Assembly (NCBI RefSeq): GCF_010078235.1
Contig: NZ_JAABOS010000009.1
Location: forward strand, 124,001-188,000
From: Cognatundibacterium crateris
Lineage (GTDB): Bacteria; Pseudomonadota; Gammaproteobacteria; Burkholderiales; Burkholderiaceae_D
DNA: 64,000 nucleotides
Direction of reading: 5' to 3'
A program made the position numbers and the translations under genes. The notes beneath the pieces are model-generated. The model was not told the origin of the DNA. It worked only from the letters and a program-made list of their open reading frames with translations, and made no database searches. Of the stretch, positions 17,023 through 26,303 are shown in pieces (position 1 is the stretch's first letter; each line of letters opens with the position of its first letter).

Positions 17023-17958
17023 ATGGATCAATTAAGAGCAATGGAAATTTTTGTCGAAGTAGCGCGTCTGCGCAGCTTCAGCGCGGCAGGACGTCAGCTA
17101 GGCTTAAGCCGTGCGCTGGTCAGCAAACATATCCAGCAACTGGAACAAAATCTGGGGGCCAGGTTATTGCACCGTTCTACGCGTGAGGTCAGCCTGACCG
17201 ATAGCGGCCAGGCGTTTCTGGCTCCTTGCAGCGCCAGCGTTGAGCATGCGCGACAGGCGCGCGCCGCCATTGGCAATGACAGTAACATCCTGCAAGGCAG
17301 TCTGCGCATACAGGCGCCTAGCAGTTTTGGGACAGAATGGCTGGCCGATGCGCTGGCGCGCTTCGCCTTGCAGCATCCACAATTACAACCGAGTCTGCAT
17401 CTGGATGATCAGTTGCTCGACCCGGTGCGCTATGGTTTTGACCTGAGCATACGGGTCGGCGGTATTCCGGACAGCCATGGTTTGCATATGCGGTCGATTG
17501 CACCTTGCCGTGGCGTTCTGTGCGCCAGCCCGGCTTATCTGGAACAACATGGCAGTCCACAACATCCGGCCGAGCTGAGCGCACACCGCTGCCTGCATTT
17601 TCAGCATCTGACCCAGGGTGTGCAATGGGAATTTCAACGCGGCGAAGAAAGGCTCAGTGTAGAAATCCAGCCCGCTTTCAGTTCCAATAATGGCAAGGTG
17701 TTGCACCAGGCTGCGCTACTCGGGGTGGGCATCGCCTATAACACCAGCTTTCTGGCCTGGCGTGATCTGTGTGAAGGACGGCTGCTGCCAGTGTTGGCCG
17801 ACTGGCAGTTGCCGCTCAATCATTTCACCGCCTTGTATCCGGCCACCCGCTACGTCTCACCCAAAGTGCGCGCACTGATCGATTACCTGCTGGCGCAATA
17901 TCAGCCGGAACCCGCATGGGATAAAGCTTTACGCGAAGCTGGCCTGTCAGCGCAGTGA
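17023..17958 (+). CDS. LysR-family transcriptional regulator
   Basis: A 311-residue regulator of the CrgA/DsdC-like branch. The winged HTH is in residues 1-60 (FVEVARLRSFSAAGRQLGLS, RALVSKHIQQLE) and the effector domain at about 90-295. The ATG at 17023 follows TAGGAG with good spacing, and the family always begins close to MDQLRAMEIF, so the longer reading from 16978 is discounted. Its divergence from the dioxygenase/TIM-barrel operon suggests it controls that pathway. Confidence 0.85.
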   Translation: MDQLRAMEIFVEVARLRSFSAAGRQLGLSRALVSKHIQQLEQNLGARLLHRSTREVSLTDSGQAFLAPCSASVEHARQARAAIGNDSNILQGSLRIQAPSSFGTEWLADALARFALQHPQLQPSLHLDDQLLDPVRYGFDLSIRVGGIPDSHGLHMRSIAPCRGVLCASPAYLEQHGSPQHPAELSAHRCLHFQHLTQGVQWEFQRGEERLSVEIQPAFSSNNGKVLHQAALLGVGIAYNTSFLAWRDLCEGRLLPVLADWQLPLNHFTALYPATRYVSPKVRALIDYLLAQYQPEPAWDKALREAGLSAQ

Positions 17959-18184
17959 GCAATGTGCGATTCAGGCAGATAATTAACGTGTTGCTAATTT
18001 ACAATAATGAGAGCTGAAGTCATAACGCCGTGCTGTTTTCCCTTTCTATTTCCATGAAGAAAGATGACAATCAAGCACCTTCTGCTGTTAGCCATACAGG
18101 CAGGTTTGATGTAGTCAGGTAAAGTGAGTTAGCCCGTCTGAGGACTAGCTCAAGTCAGCGCGTAGCCAGAATCGGGAGTAGGGG

Positions 18185-18583
18185 ATGAAACTAATACAGG
18201 ACGCGATGCAGGAGTGGATGCATACGTTGTATGACGCTATCAGGGACAAATATTTCCTGACCTGGTTCATCCCCATGCTGAGCATTTCTGCACTGATCGT
18301 TGCTATCCTGTTCGATCTGATGGGTTATGACCACACCTTCAAATTAGCCCATCTGTACACCCAGAACTGCCGTCGCCTGAACGATAAAGAAGCGCTGACC
18401 ATGTTACTGACAGCCTTCGTCACCGGCGTGAGCTGCATACTGCTGTTCGGCGAACTGATCATCTTCGCTGAGGGCCGCAAACGTGGCTTGACCACCAATT
18501 ACGTCAGCTTCATCACAACCAGTTGCGTAGCACTAAGCTCACTGGGGCTGATTTTCATTTTTTCACGCGAATTTTGTCATTGA
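18185..18583 (+). CDS. small membrane protein, function unknown
   Basis: A 132-residue protein with three clear hydrophobic segments (about residues 28-48, 76-98 and 108-128). I do not recognise the family. GGGAGTAGGGG before the ATG is a strong ribosome site. A 226-base leader region precedes it and a long hairpin (18601-18655) follows 17 bases after the stop. Confidence 0.55.
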   Translation: MKLIQDAMQEWMHTLYDAIRDKYFLTWFIPMLSISALIVAILFDLMGYDHTFKLAHLYTQNCRRLNDKEALTMLLTAFVTGVSCILLFGELIIFAEGRKRGLTTNYVSFITTSCVALSSLGLIFIFSREFCH

Positions 18584-18600
18584 TCTCAGCTTTGGTGACT

Positions 18601-18655
18601 AGGGCCTGTTAACCTTTAAATTGCGAGATGCGTAATTTAAAGGTTAACAGGCCCT
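18601..18655. repeat. hairpin repeat family A, copy 1 (55 bp)
   Basis: A perfect 22-bp inverted repeat (18601-18622 with 18634-18655, beginning AGGGCCTGTTAACC) flanks the loop GCGAGATGCGT. A related, more degenerate copy with the same loop lies at 48833-48886. Size, terminal symmetry and dispersal suggest a miniature palindromic mobile element; here it may also work as a terminator. Confidence 0.7.
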
Positions 18656-18667
18656 AATCTACGTGGC

Positions 18668-18702
18668 AAAAAAAAGGCATAGCCCTGATTGCGCTATGCC
18701 TT
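18668..18702 (-). terminator. rho-independent terminator of the outer-membrane protein gene
   Basis: On the minus strand AAGGCATAGC and GCTATGCCTT form a 10-bp stem (18674-18702) followed by eight Ts. Confidence 0.85.
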
Positions 18703-18742
18703 AGTCTGCTACAAAAAGCGCAGCACAGAGCTGCGCGTTTGA

Positions 18743-19279
18743 TCAGAATGTGTATTGCACACCAACGGACAGATTCCGTTGAGTTTCCTGCCAACCGTTC
18801 TGGGTCAGCTTGTATTGCACTTTACGGGTTTCCCATTCAGCGCGCAAAGCAACTTGCTTGGTCAGACTATAAGTCGCACCGAGACCATAAACAGCTTCAG
18901 TCGCTTTGTCACCGATGATGCCATCGGTCTTCGTACGGGAGAAGCCACCTTTAATGAAAACGCCAACACCGTTTGTCACTTCTGCGCGTGCGATTGCAGC
19001 CAGGTCTATCGCTGTACCTTTGGCAGTCACAATACCTGCACTGACTTTACCCAGATCTGCGTAAGATGCTTCCAGACCGAAGTTCTCATTGAAATTGTAA
19101 CCAGCCAACAGCTTGGCCATGTTCGCTTCACCTTTGCAACCCTGGCTGGCAGAGCAATCGGTGGTGTTAACGACGGAACGACCCACTGTACCGCCTACAT
19201 AAGCTTGTGCAAATGCACCAGCACTGAACAACATACCCGTTGCCGCAACTGCTGCAGCAACCATTTGACGCTTCAACAT
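18743..19279 (-). CDS. small outer-membrane beta-barrel protein
   Basis: A 178-residue protein with a standard signal peptide (cut after GAFA, about residue 24) and alternating-residue beta strands typical of the eight-stranded OmpA/OmpX-like porin fold. It ends GVQYTF, and the terminal phenylalanine is the barrel-assembly signal. Two cysteines (CSASQGC, about residues 42-48) could form a disulfide in the first extracellular loop. Such proteins serve in adhesion or envelope stability; the exact role is not visible. It is monocistronic. Confidence 0.8.
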   Translation of the reverse strand: MLKRQMVAAAVAATGMLFSAGAFAQAYVGGTVGRSVVNTTDCSASQGCKGEANMAKLLAGYNFNENFGLEASYADLGKVSAGIVTAKGTAIDLAAIARAEVTNGVGVFIKGGFSRTKTDGIIGDKATEAVYGLGATYSLTKQVALRAEWETRKVQYKLTQNGWQETQRNLSVGVQYTF

Positions 19280-19521
19280 TTCTATTCTCCAAATTGATCA
19301 ACTGCCATCCTGACCTTCAGCACCCAAATCCTCAAATTTGAGCACGACTGACAACATGGGGCGCGAATGATAGCAAAAATTCCAATACATCGCCCAAGAG
19401 TTTTGCGCTGGCATGCCTATTGAAAGTCGCAAGCGTGCTGATTAAGGGGAAAAGAAACACTGGCAGGCATGCGGTGAATGCAGTAGCATCTGTGCTCTTT
19501 TTGCATCCCCTGTCTGTGCCC

Positions 19522-21159
19522 ATGTTTTTGTTTAACGGCTACTCTGATTTATCTGTCAACCATCACCAAGCCAAGCCCAGAGGGCTGCTTTGTGGACTGC
19601 TGCGCGCCGCCTTAATGACCGCCTTACTGGCCGCCTGTGCGGGGCCGAAACCCGGCAGCATCGCGCCCGCGTCCGGCACAGCGAAGTTACCTGTCATCGT
19701 GAATGCTCCACCGGCACAACACCCGCTGAGTAAAGATATTCCGGCGACGCCACGCGAATTCCGTGCGGTCTGGGTCTCGACCGTCGCCAATATAGACTGG
19801 CCAAGCCGGCGCGAACTCAGCAGCGATAAACAAAAAGCAGAAGCCATCGCTATCCTGGATCAGGCAGTACAAATGCGGCTGAATGCGATCGTGCTGCAGG
19901 TGCGTCCATCGGCTGATGCGATTTATCCGTCGGCGCTGGAACCCTGGTCAGAATTTCTCACGGGTGAGCAAGGGCGCCCTCCGCAACCGTATTACGATCC
20001 GCTGCAATTCTGGATAGAGCAGGCGCATGAACGTGGTCTGGAATTGCATGCCTGGTTCAATCCCTATCGTGCCCGAACCACGCAGGCAAAAGCCGGGCAG
20101 GCACGCAGCCATGTCAGCAAAACCATGCCTGCCGTCGTCAGACAATATGGTGATATGAGCTGGATGGACCCGGGTGAGCCGCAGGCGATGCAGCACACCT
20201 TGAATGTGATTAACGATGTGGTGCGCCGTTACGATGTCGATGGCATCCATATCGACGATTATTTTTATCCATATCCGATCAAGAACAGTGCCGGAACTGA
20301 AGTGGATTTTCCGGATGAACCGGCCTGGAACCGCTATCTGCAATCGGGCGGCAACCTGAATCGGGCTGACTGGCGGCGCGACAACGTGAACCGCCTGGTG
20401 GCCGCCATTCATCAGCAAGTGCATCAGGAAAAAACCTGGGTCAAATTCGGCATCAGCCCGTTCGGGATAGGCCGCCCGGACCGGCTGCCACCGGGCATTA
20501 CCGGTTTCAGTCAGTATGACAAGCTGTATGCCGATGTAGAACTGTGGCTGGCGCGTGGCTGGCTCGATTATCTGGCGCCGCAATTGTACTGGCCGATACA
20601 GCAGGCACCGCAAGCCTTCAAGGTCTTGCATGATTACTGGAACACACAGAATCTGCAGCAACGTCATATCTGGCCCGGCCTGTTCACCAGTAAAATCGAC
20701 CATACAGAGAAATCCTGGCAAGCCGATGAAATCCTGAATCAGGTCGATGCGCTGCGTGAAAAAAACGGCAGCGGCCATATCCATTTCAGCATGGTCAGCC
20801 TGAGTCAGAACCGTAAAGAAATACGCAAACGTCTGGCGCAGGAAAAATATACATCGGTCGCCTTAGTACCGGCTACGCCCTGGCTGGAAAATACCAATAT
20901 CGCGCCGCCGCAGCTGCAATGGAATGAAGAGCAAAAACTGTTACGGGTACAACTGGCAGATCCGGAAAACACGCGCTGGCTGGCGATCTGGAAGCAGACT
21001 GAGCAGCAATGGCAATTCAGCGTACAGCCCGCCAGCAAGCTCACGATAGACGTGCGTAAAGATGCACCGCAAGCCGCAATAAAACAAGTGGTGGTAATGG
21101 CCGTCAGCCGTTCAGGACAGGAAAGCCTGCCAGCAAAATTCAGTCTCTCTGCGCCTTAA
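19522..21159 (+). CDS. GHL10/DUF187 family glycosyl-hydrolase-like lipoprotein
   Basis: A 545-residue protein with a lipobox (LLAAC, the Cys about residue 37) that would anchor it in the outer membrane. The DUF187 domain begins FRAVWVSTVANIDWPS, with LNAIVLQVRPSADAIYPS, LELHAWFNPYRART, GIHIDDYFYPYP and FGISPFGIGRP, in the order of the YngK-like TIM-barrel family; a C-terminal beta domain follows at about 450-545. Homologues are thought to act on glycans, possibly denuded peptidoglycan, but specificity is unsettled. The start is uncertain: ATG at 19522 gives a plausible lipoprotein signal, while a TTG 34 codons upstream is open. Confidence 0.8.
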   Translation: MFLFNGYSDLSVNHHQAKPRGLLCGLLRAALMTALLAACAGPKPGSIAPASGTAKLPVIVNAPPAQHPLSKDIPATPREFRAVWVSTVANIDWPSRRELSSDKQKAEAIAILDQAVQMRLNAIVLQVRPSADAIYPSALEPWSEFLTGEQGRPPQPYYDPLQFWIEQAHERGLELHAWFNPYRARTTQAKAGQARSHVSKTMPAVVRQYGDMSWMDPGEPQAMQHTLNVINDVVRRYDVDGIHIDDYFYPYPIKNSAGTEVDFPDEPAWNRYLQSGGNLNRADWRRDNVNRLVAAIHQQVHQEKTWVKFGISPFGIGRPDRLPPGITGFSQYDKLYADVELWLARGWLDYLAPQLYWPIQQAPQAFKVLHDYWNTQNLQQRHIWPGLFTSKIDHTEKSWQADEILNQVDALREKNGSGHIHFSMVSLSQNRKEIRKRLAQEKYTSVALVPATPWLENTNIAPPQLQWNEEQKLLRVQLADPENTRWLAIWKQTEQQWQFSVQPASKLTIDVRKDAPQAAIKQVVVMAVSRSGQESLPAKFSLSAP

Positions 21160-21565
21160 CCAGCACGGGTAGTGCAGGCAGCGCAGACAATATAAACAAC
21201 AGTCTCAAGGTCCAGAGCCGCTGATGCAGATCAGCGGCTCTGTTTTTTTTGTCACGACCAACGGTAACTGTGTAAAAATAGTCAAGCTGGCAAATTGAGC
21301 AAGAAACGCGAACCCCGGGCAGCCCACTACTCAGTAGCTGCCTGCAGTTTGCTACAGCAATCTGCCCGCACGCGTAGCAGCACATCTGAAAAAACACCCT
21401 GCACACCTGCTCAGCCGCTGACGTTTAAGCGCTGCCTGCTTCAGCAACATTTTCATTTGTCAGCACCGGTCCGCCTCGCCTGCAGCGACTGCGCGTGACA
21501 TCTGCGCTGGCCTTTGCTGGCCTATGCGTACCGACCTGGATAAAAAACCGAGTTAGGAGAAATTC
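21160..21565. other. 406-base intergenic region
   Basis: Contains the terminator at 21214-21250 and then about 315 bases upstream of the large TonB receptor. A 67-codon open frame at 21295-21498 has no ribosome site and low-complexity content, so I do not call it a gene. No recognisable riboswitch was seen. Confidence 0.4.
21214..21250 (+). terminator. rho-independent terminator after the GHL10 gene
   Basis: AGAGCCGCTGA (21214-21224) and TCAGCGGCTCT (21231-21241) form an 11-bp stem followed by a G and eight Ts. Confidence 0.9.
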
Positions 21566-24421
21566 GTGAAGTTAACAAGACTGGCACACTGCCTCGCCAC
21601 AGCTGGCATGATCACTGGCTCGATCACGGGCTTTGTGCTGCCCGCCCAGGCGCAGCAGCAAACAAAAGAAGTGATGCAAAAAGTTGAGATTACCGGCAGC
21701 AGCATCAAACGCACCTCAGCAGAAGGCGCTTTGCCACTGGAAATTATCACCCGCAAACAATTGGAAGCCGCCGGTATCGTGACCGCCGAACAATTGATCG
21801 CCACGCTGAATGTGAATGGCAATGGCTCTGATAATCTGGCCAGCAATGCCGATGTGACTACCGGTGCGCAACGCGGCAATAACGGCGCCAGCTCCGCCAA
21901 TCTGCGCGGTCAGGGTGCTGACAGCACGCTGGTATTGTTGAATGGCCGCCGCATCGCCACCCATGGCATGAAGGGTGCCGCAGTCGATCTGAATTCCATA
22001 CCGATGGCCGCAGTCGAGCGCGTGGAAATCCTCAAGGATGGCGCATCGGCGATTTATGGCACGGATGCGATTGGTGGCGTGATTAACTTCATCCTGCGCA
22101 AAAATTTTCAAGGCATACAGGCCCAGACTTTCGCTGACCTGACGCAAAGCCCGGGCGGCGATATTAACCGGGTCTCCTTACTCGCAGGCTTCGGTGATCT
22201 GGACAGCGACAATTACAATGTATTGCTGACCGCCAGCCACAGCGAAAATCAGGCACTGCGCGGCGATCAGCGCGATTTTGTGAATACCTTCCAGCCTGGT
22301 CGCGGCTTATCGGTGGACACACGTGGCACGCCATTTGCGACCGTGTTCGCGACTTCGCTGGGTAATACCATACTGAGCAATAAGAGTAATACTGGACCGC
22401 TGTGGCCGGGCAGCAATCAGAGTGCGAATGCCATCAATATCCTGAATTTGCCAGGTGCGGCTGGTTGCAACAGCGTAGATGGTATGTCTGCCTATGACTA
22501 CCGCTTATGGGATCAGGCTGCTTCGCGCTATGCCTGCGCCTGGGACACAGGACGGGCTGCGGTCTTGCAGCAATCAGTCAAAAACAATAATTTTGTATCG
22601 CGTGCGACGCTGAATATCGGTGGCGGACATCAGGTATTTGCTGAGTTGCTGGGTTCGCGCGTTGAAGTCGCCAAGAGTTTTTCATCGAATCAGATTTCAC
22701 CCGGCAGCAGTTTTCCAGCCAGTTCGTTTTACCCAAAAACCGGTGCCGCTTACGATATGGTATTCAATGCCATCGCGGCGCAGATCCCATCTATCCGCAG
22801 TAATTACGGACTGCCTATCGCATATCGCTGGCGCTGTATGGAATGCGGCAACCGCGAAATCAACACCAGCACGGATGCGGCACGTCTGCAGCTAGGCGCC
22901 GATGGTCAGATCGGACAATGGGATTACCGGGTCGGTCTGTCGCGCGCCTACAGCGAGTCACAGTCCACACTGGGCAATGGCTATAACTACACCAACGCGC
23001 TTGCCAGTGCACTCGGCAGCGGCCTCATCAATCCCTTCCTGCTACCAGGACAAAAGCAAAGCCAGGCCGCATTGGATCTGATCAACAGCACGTCCGCCAA
23101 AGGCGTGGTGCTATATGGCGGTAAGACCACGCTGACGCAAGCCGATGCGGCAGTCTCCGGTGCGCTTTGGAAGCTGCCCGCAGGTCCGCTGATGGCGGCT
23201 TTTGGCACGGATCTGCGGCGTGAACAGTATTCATTCAATGGCGATGCGCGCGCTGCCAACACGCGTCCGGCTATTCTGAATGCCCCTTTCGATGATACCA
23301 ATGCCCTGCCCACTGTCAGCCGCGATATCCGCGCCCTGTATGCAGAATTTCTGATTCCTGTGTTCAAATCGCTGGAACTGACCGTCGCCGGACGGCAGGA
23401 TCACTACAGTGGCTTTGGCAATACTTTTAATCCTAAACTGGCCTTACGCTATACACCGGTCGAACAGGTCTTGTTACGTGCTTCATATAACAGCGGTTTC
23501 CGTGCGCCCTCGTTTAACCAGTTATTCAATGGCGTGACCGAGTCGCCTTACTCCGGCAAAGATCTGGTCGATCCCGCTACCTGCGCGGGTTTGAAAGCGG
23601 ACAGTAACAAACCTGGCTGTGCGGTGATCACGCCGAATATACTGAGCGGCGGCAAAGCCAGTCTGGGGCCGGAAACCGCTAAGCAAGCCAGTCTGGGCGT
23701 AGTCTGGGCACCGCTATCGCAATTCAGCATGAATCTGGATCTGTGGGAAATTCGCAAAGAAAACAGCATCATGGCAGTCGATCTGAACACCTTGCTGCAA
23801 AACTACAGTCTGTTCAAAGCCCAGTTTATCCGAGATGCAGGCGGCAATATTGTGCAGATCGACCAGCGCTGGGTGCATGCCGGTGCCAGTCTGACCCGCG
23901 GTATCGAAGCCGGTGCCAGCGCGAATGGCAAACTATGGAATGGCAAATGGACTGCCGGAATCGATGGTAGCTACCTGCTGGAGAAAAAATCCCGCCCGAA
24001 TAACAATGCGCCTTATGGCAGCAGCGAGGTTGGACGCTATACCTATACCGGCGATCTGGGTTTGCGCTGGAAACACAGTGCTTACTTCAGCTATAGCGAG
24101 GGGAACTGGAGCAGCACCCTGACCCAGATTTTCCGCTCAGGCTATAAGGATCAGGTCTTACCCGGCGTTGCCAATGGCCTCATCACACCGGCGAATTACA
24201 ACCCGGATGTGAAGAGTTATTCCATCTTCAATCTGAACCTGACGTATAGCGGATTTAAAAATCTGAGCCTGACTGCTGGCATTAAAAACCTCTTCAATAC
24301 TGATCCCCCGTTTGCGATCAATTACGACAGCAATTCGGGCGCTGGCAGCTCATGGGAGCCCAGGGTGGCTGATCCGCGTGGCCGTTCAGTGACGATGATG
24401 GCGACCTATACCTTCAAATAA
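21566..24421 (+). CDS. large TonB-dependent receptor
   Basis: A 951-residue outer-membrane receptor. The signal peptide is cut near QAQA (residue 27). The plug follows (VEITGSSIKR, LNGRRIATHG, VERVEILKDGASAIYGTDAIGGVINFI at about 150-176) and then a long barrel ending TYTFK. This long, Gly/Asn/Ser-rich architecture with an N-terminal GSxIKR box is common in receptors for sugars, peptides or other organic nutrients in aquatic Proteobacteria, rather than siderophores. The start is GTG with TTAGGAGA upstream. It follows the GHL10 lipoprotein but is separated by a strong terminator. Confidence 0.85.
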   Translation: MKLTRLAHCLATAGMITGSITGFVLPAQAQQQTKEVMQKVEITGSSIKRTSAEGALPLEIITRKQLEAAGIVTAEQLIATLNVNGNGSDNLASNADVTTGAQRGNNGASSANLRGQGADSTLVLLNGRRIATHGMKGAAVDLNSIPMAAVERVEILKDGASAIYGTDAIGGVINFILRKNFQGIQAQTFADLTQSPGGDINRVSLLAGFGDLDSDNYNVLLTASHSENQALRGDQRDFVNTFQPGRGLSVDTRGTPFATVFATSLGNTILSNKSNTGPLWPGSNQSANAINILNLPGAAGCNSVDGMSAYDYRLWDQAASRYACAWDTGRAAVLQQSVKNNNFVSRATLNIGGGHQVFAELLGSRVEVAKSFSSNQISPGSSFPASSFYPKTGAAYDMVFNAIAAQIPSIRSNYGLPIAYRWRCMECGNREINTSTDAARLQLGADGQIGQWDYRVGLSRAYSESQSTLGNGYNYTNALASALGSGLINPFLLPGQKQSQAALDLINSTSAKGVVLYGGKTTLTQADAAVSGALWKLPAGPLMAAFGTDLRREQYSFNGDARAANTRPAILNAPFDDTNALPTVSRDIRALYAEFLIPVFKSLELTVAGRQDHYSGFGNTFNPKLALRYTPVEQVLLRASYNSGFRAPSFNQLFNGVTESPYSGKDLVDPATCAGLKADSNKPGCAVITPNILSGGKASLGPETAKQASLGVVWAPLSQFSMNLDLWEIRKENSIMAVDLNTLLQNYSLFKAQFIRDAGGNIVQIDQRWVHAGASLTRGIEAGASANGKLWNGKWTAGIDGSYLLEKKSRPNNNAPYGSSEVGRYTYTGDLGLRWKHSAYFSYSEGNWSSTLTQIFRSGYKDQVLPGVANGLITPANYNPDVKSYSIFNLNLTYSGFKNLSLTAGIKNLFNTDPPFAINYDSNSGAGSSWEPRVADPRGRSVTMMATYTFK

Positions 24422-24460
24422 GTACAGCCACAGCTGCACCCACAGCTGCACACACAAGCA

Positions 24461-24488
24461 AAGAGCCGCTGACTTGAGCGGCTCTTTT
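24461..24488 (+). terminator. rho-independent terminator after the large TonB receptor
   Basis: AAGAGCCGCT and AGCGGCTCTT form a perfect 10-bp stem with a 6-base loop, ending in TTTT. It shares its stem sequence with the terminator at 21214. Confidence 0.75.
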
Positions 24489-24517
24489 GCTAAAGACAAG
24501 CATACGCTAATGTATGC

Positions 24518-25429
24518 TCAATCCAGCCAGACCAGGCGATTACGGCCATTTTCCTTGGCCTGATACAAGGCCTGATCAGCCCGGTCTATCACTTGCTCCA
24601 GCGTCTCACCGGCTCTGAGCTGCACCAAGCCGGCTGAGGTGGTATAGCGAAAATCCGGCATATCGGGCAGCGCCATATCATGCCGCACATCTTCCAGCAG
24701 TCGCTCCACCACCTGCACCGCCTGTGCTGTCTTCAGTTGCGGCAGGCAGAGTATGAATTCCTCCCCGCCCAGTCTGCCGCAACCATCGTCACGCCGGGTA
24801 CAGGCCTGCAGCCGTCTGGCGAAACTGATCAGCACCAGGTCACCCGCGGCATGACCAAAGCTGTCATTCACGTTTTTAAAAAAATCCAGATCGAACAAGG
24901 CAACGTGCAGCGTCAGATTTTTTTGATATTTATCCTGGATCGCCTGCTGTATGATTTGCGAAATATGACGCCGGTTACTGATGCTGGTCAGCATATCGGT
25001 ATGGGCTGCACGTAAGGCCTGATCCCTGGCCTGACGCAATTCGCGCCCATCCTGACGCAAATGCGTAATATCGCTGGCGATGCACATCATCCAGCCATTT
25101 TCCTGCACGGTTTCCGTCATCCAGATCCAGCGCCCATCCGTCAGGTCAGATTCAAAAGCGCGGAAGGGTAATTTGCCACGACGCGAGTAAGCAGCCGAAA
25201 TCCACTGTTCAATATTATCGGTTTTGATCGCAACACCGCGCCGTATAGCATAGTTTTCAAACACCATCGCTGACCAGCTCATACTGCCATCGGTACGGAC
25301 ATCAAAAGCCGTCTGAAAAGACGGATTGGCATAACGCAGAATATCGTGCTGATCAAACATGGCAATCAGCAGCTCACTCTGGTGAGCAAGCTTGGGTAAA
25401 ACCAGATTTAATTCTTGATGAATTTGCAT
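24518..25429 (-). CDS. PAS-GGDEF diguanylate cyclase
   Basis: A 303-residue enzyme that makes cyclic-di-GMP from two GTP. Residues about 15-125 form a PAS-like sensor domain (LIAMFDQHDILRYANPSFQ). The GGDEF domain spans about 140-303 with HTDMLTSISNRRH, FDLDFFKNVNDSFGHAAGD and the active-site sequence GGEEF, a functional variant of the signature. An RxxD inhibitory site is not evident before it. There are no transmembrane segments, so it is probably cytosolic. It is monocistronic; the sensed signal is unknown. Confidence 0.88.
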   Translation of the reverse strand: MQIHQELNLVLPKLAHQSELLIAMFDQHDILRYANPSFQTAFDVRTDGSMSWSAMVFENYAIRRGVAIKTDNIEQWISAAYSRRGKLPFRAFESDLTDGRWIWMTETVQENGWMMCIASDITHLRQDGRELRQARDQALRAAHTDMLTSISNRRHISQIIQQAIQDKYQKNLTLHVALFDLDFFKNVNDSFGHAAGDLVLISFARRLQACTRRDDGCGRLGGEEFILCLPQLKTAQAVQVVERLLEDVRHDMALPDMPDFRYTTSAGLVQLRAGETLEQVIDRADQALYQAKENGRNRLVWLD

Positions 25430-25614
25430 GCTTATCGTCGACTTTCCGGCCTTGATGCAGCGTCTGGAGGGTACAGCTATTTATTGCATCAAAGCATATC
25501 TGCAGCAATATTTCAATCCAGAACTTACCTAAACAGTGCGCCTGTTGCTTAAGGGTGCGCAGAGCATCCCTCAGCACGCTACAAACACCTTACAACAAAA
25601 ATCAATAAGCAGCC

Positions 25615-26214
25615 TCAATCAATCCGCAAGTAATGCTGTCGCACTTCAGCAAGCTGCCCCAGATTGAAATGCCACCACTCGCTGTGTATGCCATGAAAAC
25701 CCGCATGGAACATGGCAGCACGCAGCATGTCCCGATGAGCGACGTGAACCTCACTGAGTTCGCCACGCGCACGTAAGTCAGCTTCCAAAGCCGGATGGGA
25801 TCTTTCTGAAAATTCATCGAAACCACTGCCCATGTCCAGCTCACGGCCTTGCGGATCACACACCGTCACATCCACCGCCATACCGAAAGAATGGATAGAG
25901 CCACGCGCCGGATCAGCCACATACATTTGCAAAGGCGAGCCAGCCAGATGCTGCCACAGCATTTCCTGCACCCGATGCGGGCGCAAGGCATCCAGCACCA
26001 GCAAGTGATAACCCGCATGATGCTGATCCAGGAAGGCCGCCGCGCGCTCCAGCGCATCGGCCGCCTCACGGTGCAGCCAGGCACAATCGAGCTCGCCATA
26101 CAGATCGCGGCCGACAAAATTATCCGGCCCGACATAGCGTAAGTCGACACGTATTGCGGGTATGGTATCAAGCCGCCGGAAATCAGGATGGCCGGCCAGC
26201 AGTTCACAACGCAT
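25615..26214 (-). CDS. ddpX: D-alanyl-D-alanine dipeptidase (VanX/DdpX family)
   Basis: A 199-residue zinc peptidase of family M15D that splits the dipeptide D-Ala-D-Ala. The motif SIHSFGMAVDV (SxHxxGxAxD) gives two zinc ligands and SEWWHF near residue 180 gives the catalytic Glu and third ligand; LDALRPHRVQ holds the conserved Arg. No signal peptide is present, so it acts in the cytosol, consistent with use of D-Ala-D-Ala released from peptidoglycan as a nutrient. It is first in the strand of recycling genes, separated from the next by a terminator. Confidence 0.88.
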   Translation of the reverse strand: MRCELLAGHPDFRRLDTIPAIRVDLRYVGPDNFVGRDLYGELDCAWLHREAADALERAAAFLDQHHAGYHLLVLDALRPHRVQEMLWQHLAGSPLQMYVADPARGSIHSFGMAVDVTVCDPQGRELDMGSGFDEFSERSHPALEADLRARGELSEVHVAHRDMLRAAMFHAGFHGIHSEWWHFNLGQLAEVRQHYLRID

Positions 26215-26240
26215 CGTTGAATTCTCCTGAATTAGTCAAA

Positions 26241-26300
26241 AAAAAAACCCAGTGTCCTTGCTCAGCACAGTCGAGGCAGAGCAATGCAGTCAGCACCTGG
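26241..26300 (-). terminator. terminator between the peptide-binding protein gene and ddpX
   Basis: On the minus strand CCAGGTG pairs with CACTGG and an inner TTGCTC pairs with GAGCAA (26248-26300), followed by at least nine Ts. It lies upstream of the ddpX start and may limit read-through from the binding-protein operon. Confidence 0.65.
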
Positions 26301-26303
26301 TTT

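Noticed and set aside
18755-19297. 180-codon plus-strand frame opposite the outer-membrane protein
   Set aside because: Cys/Thr-rich shadow of a gene with a clear signal peptide and barrel end.
19948-20784. 278-codon minus-strand open frame
   Set aside because: Antisense to the GHL10 lipoprotein gene; no recognisable features.
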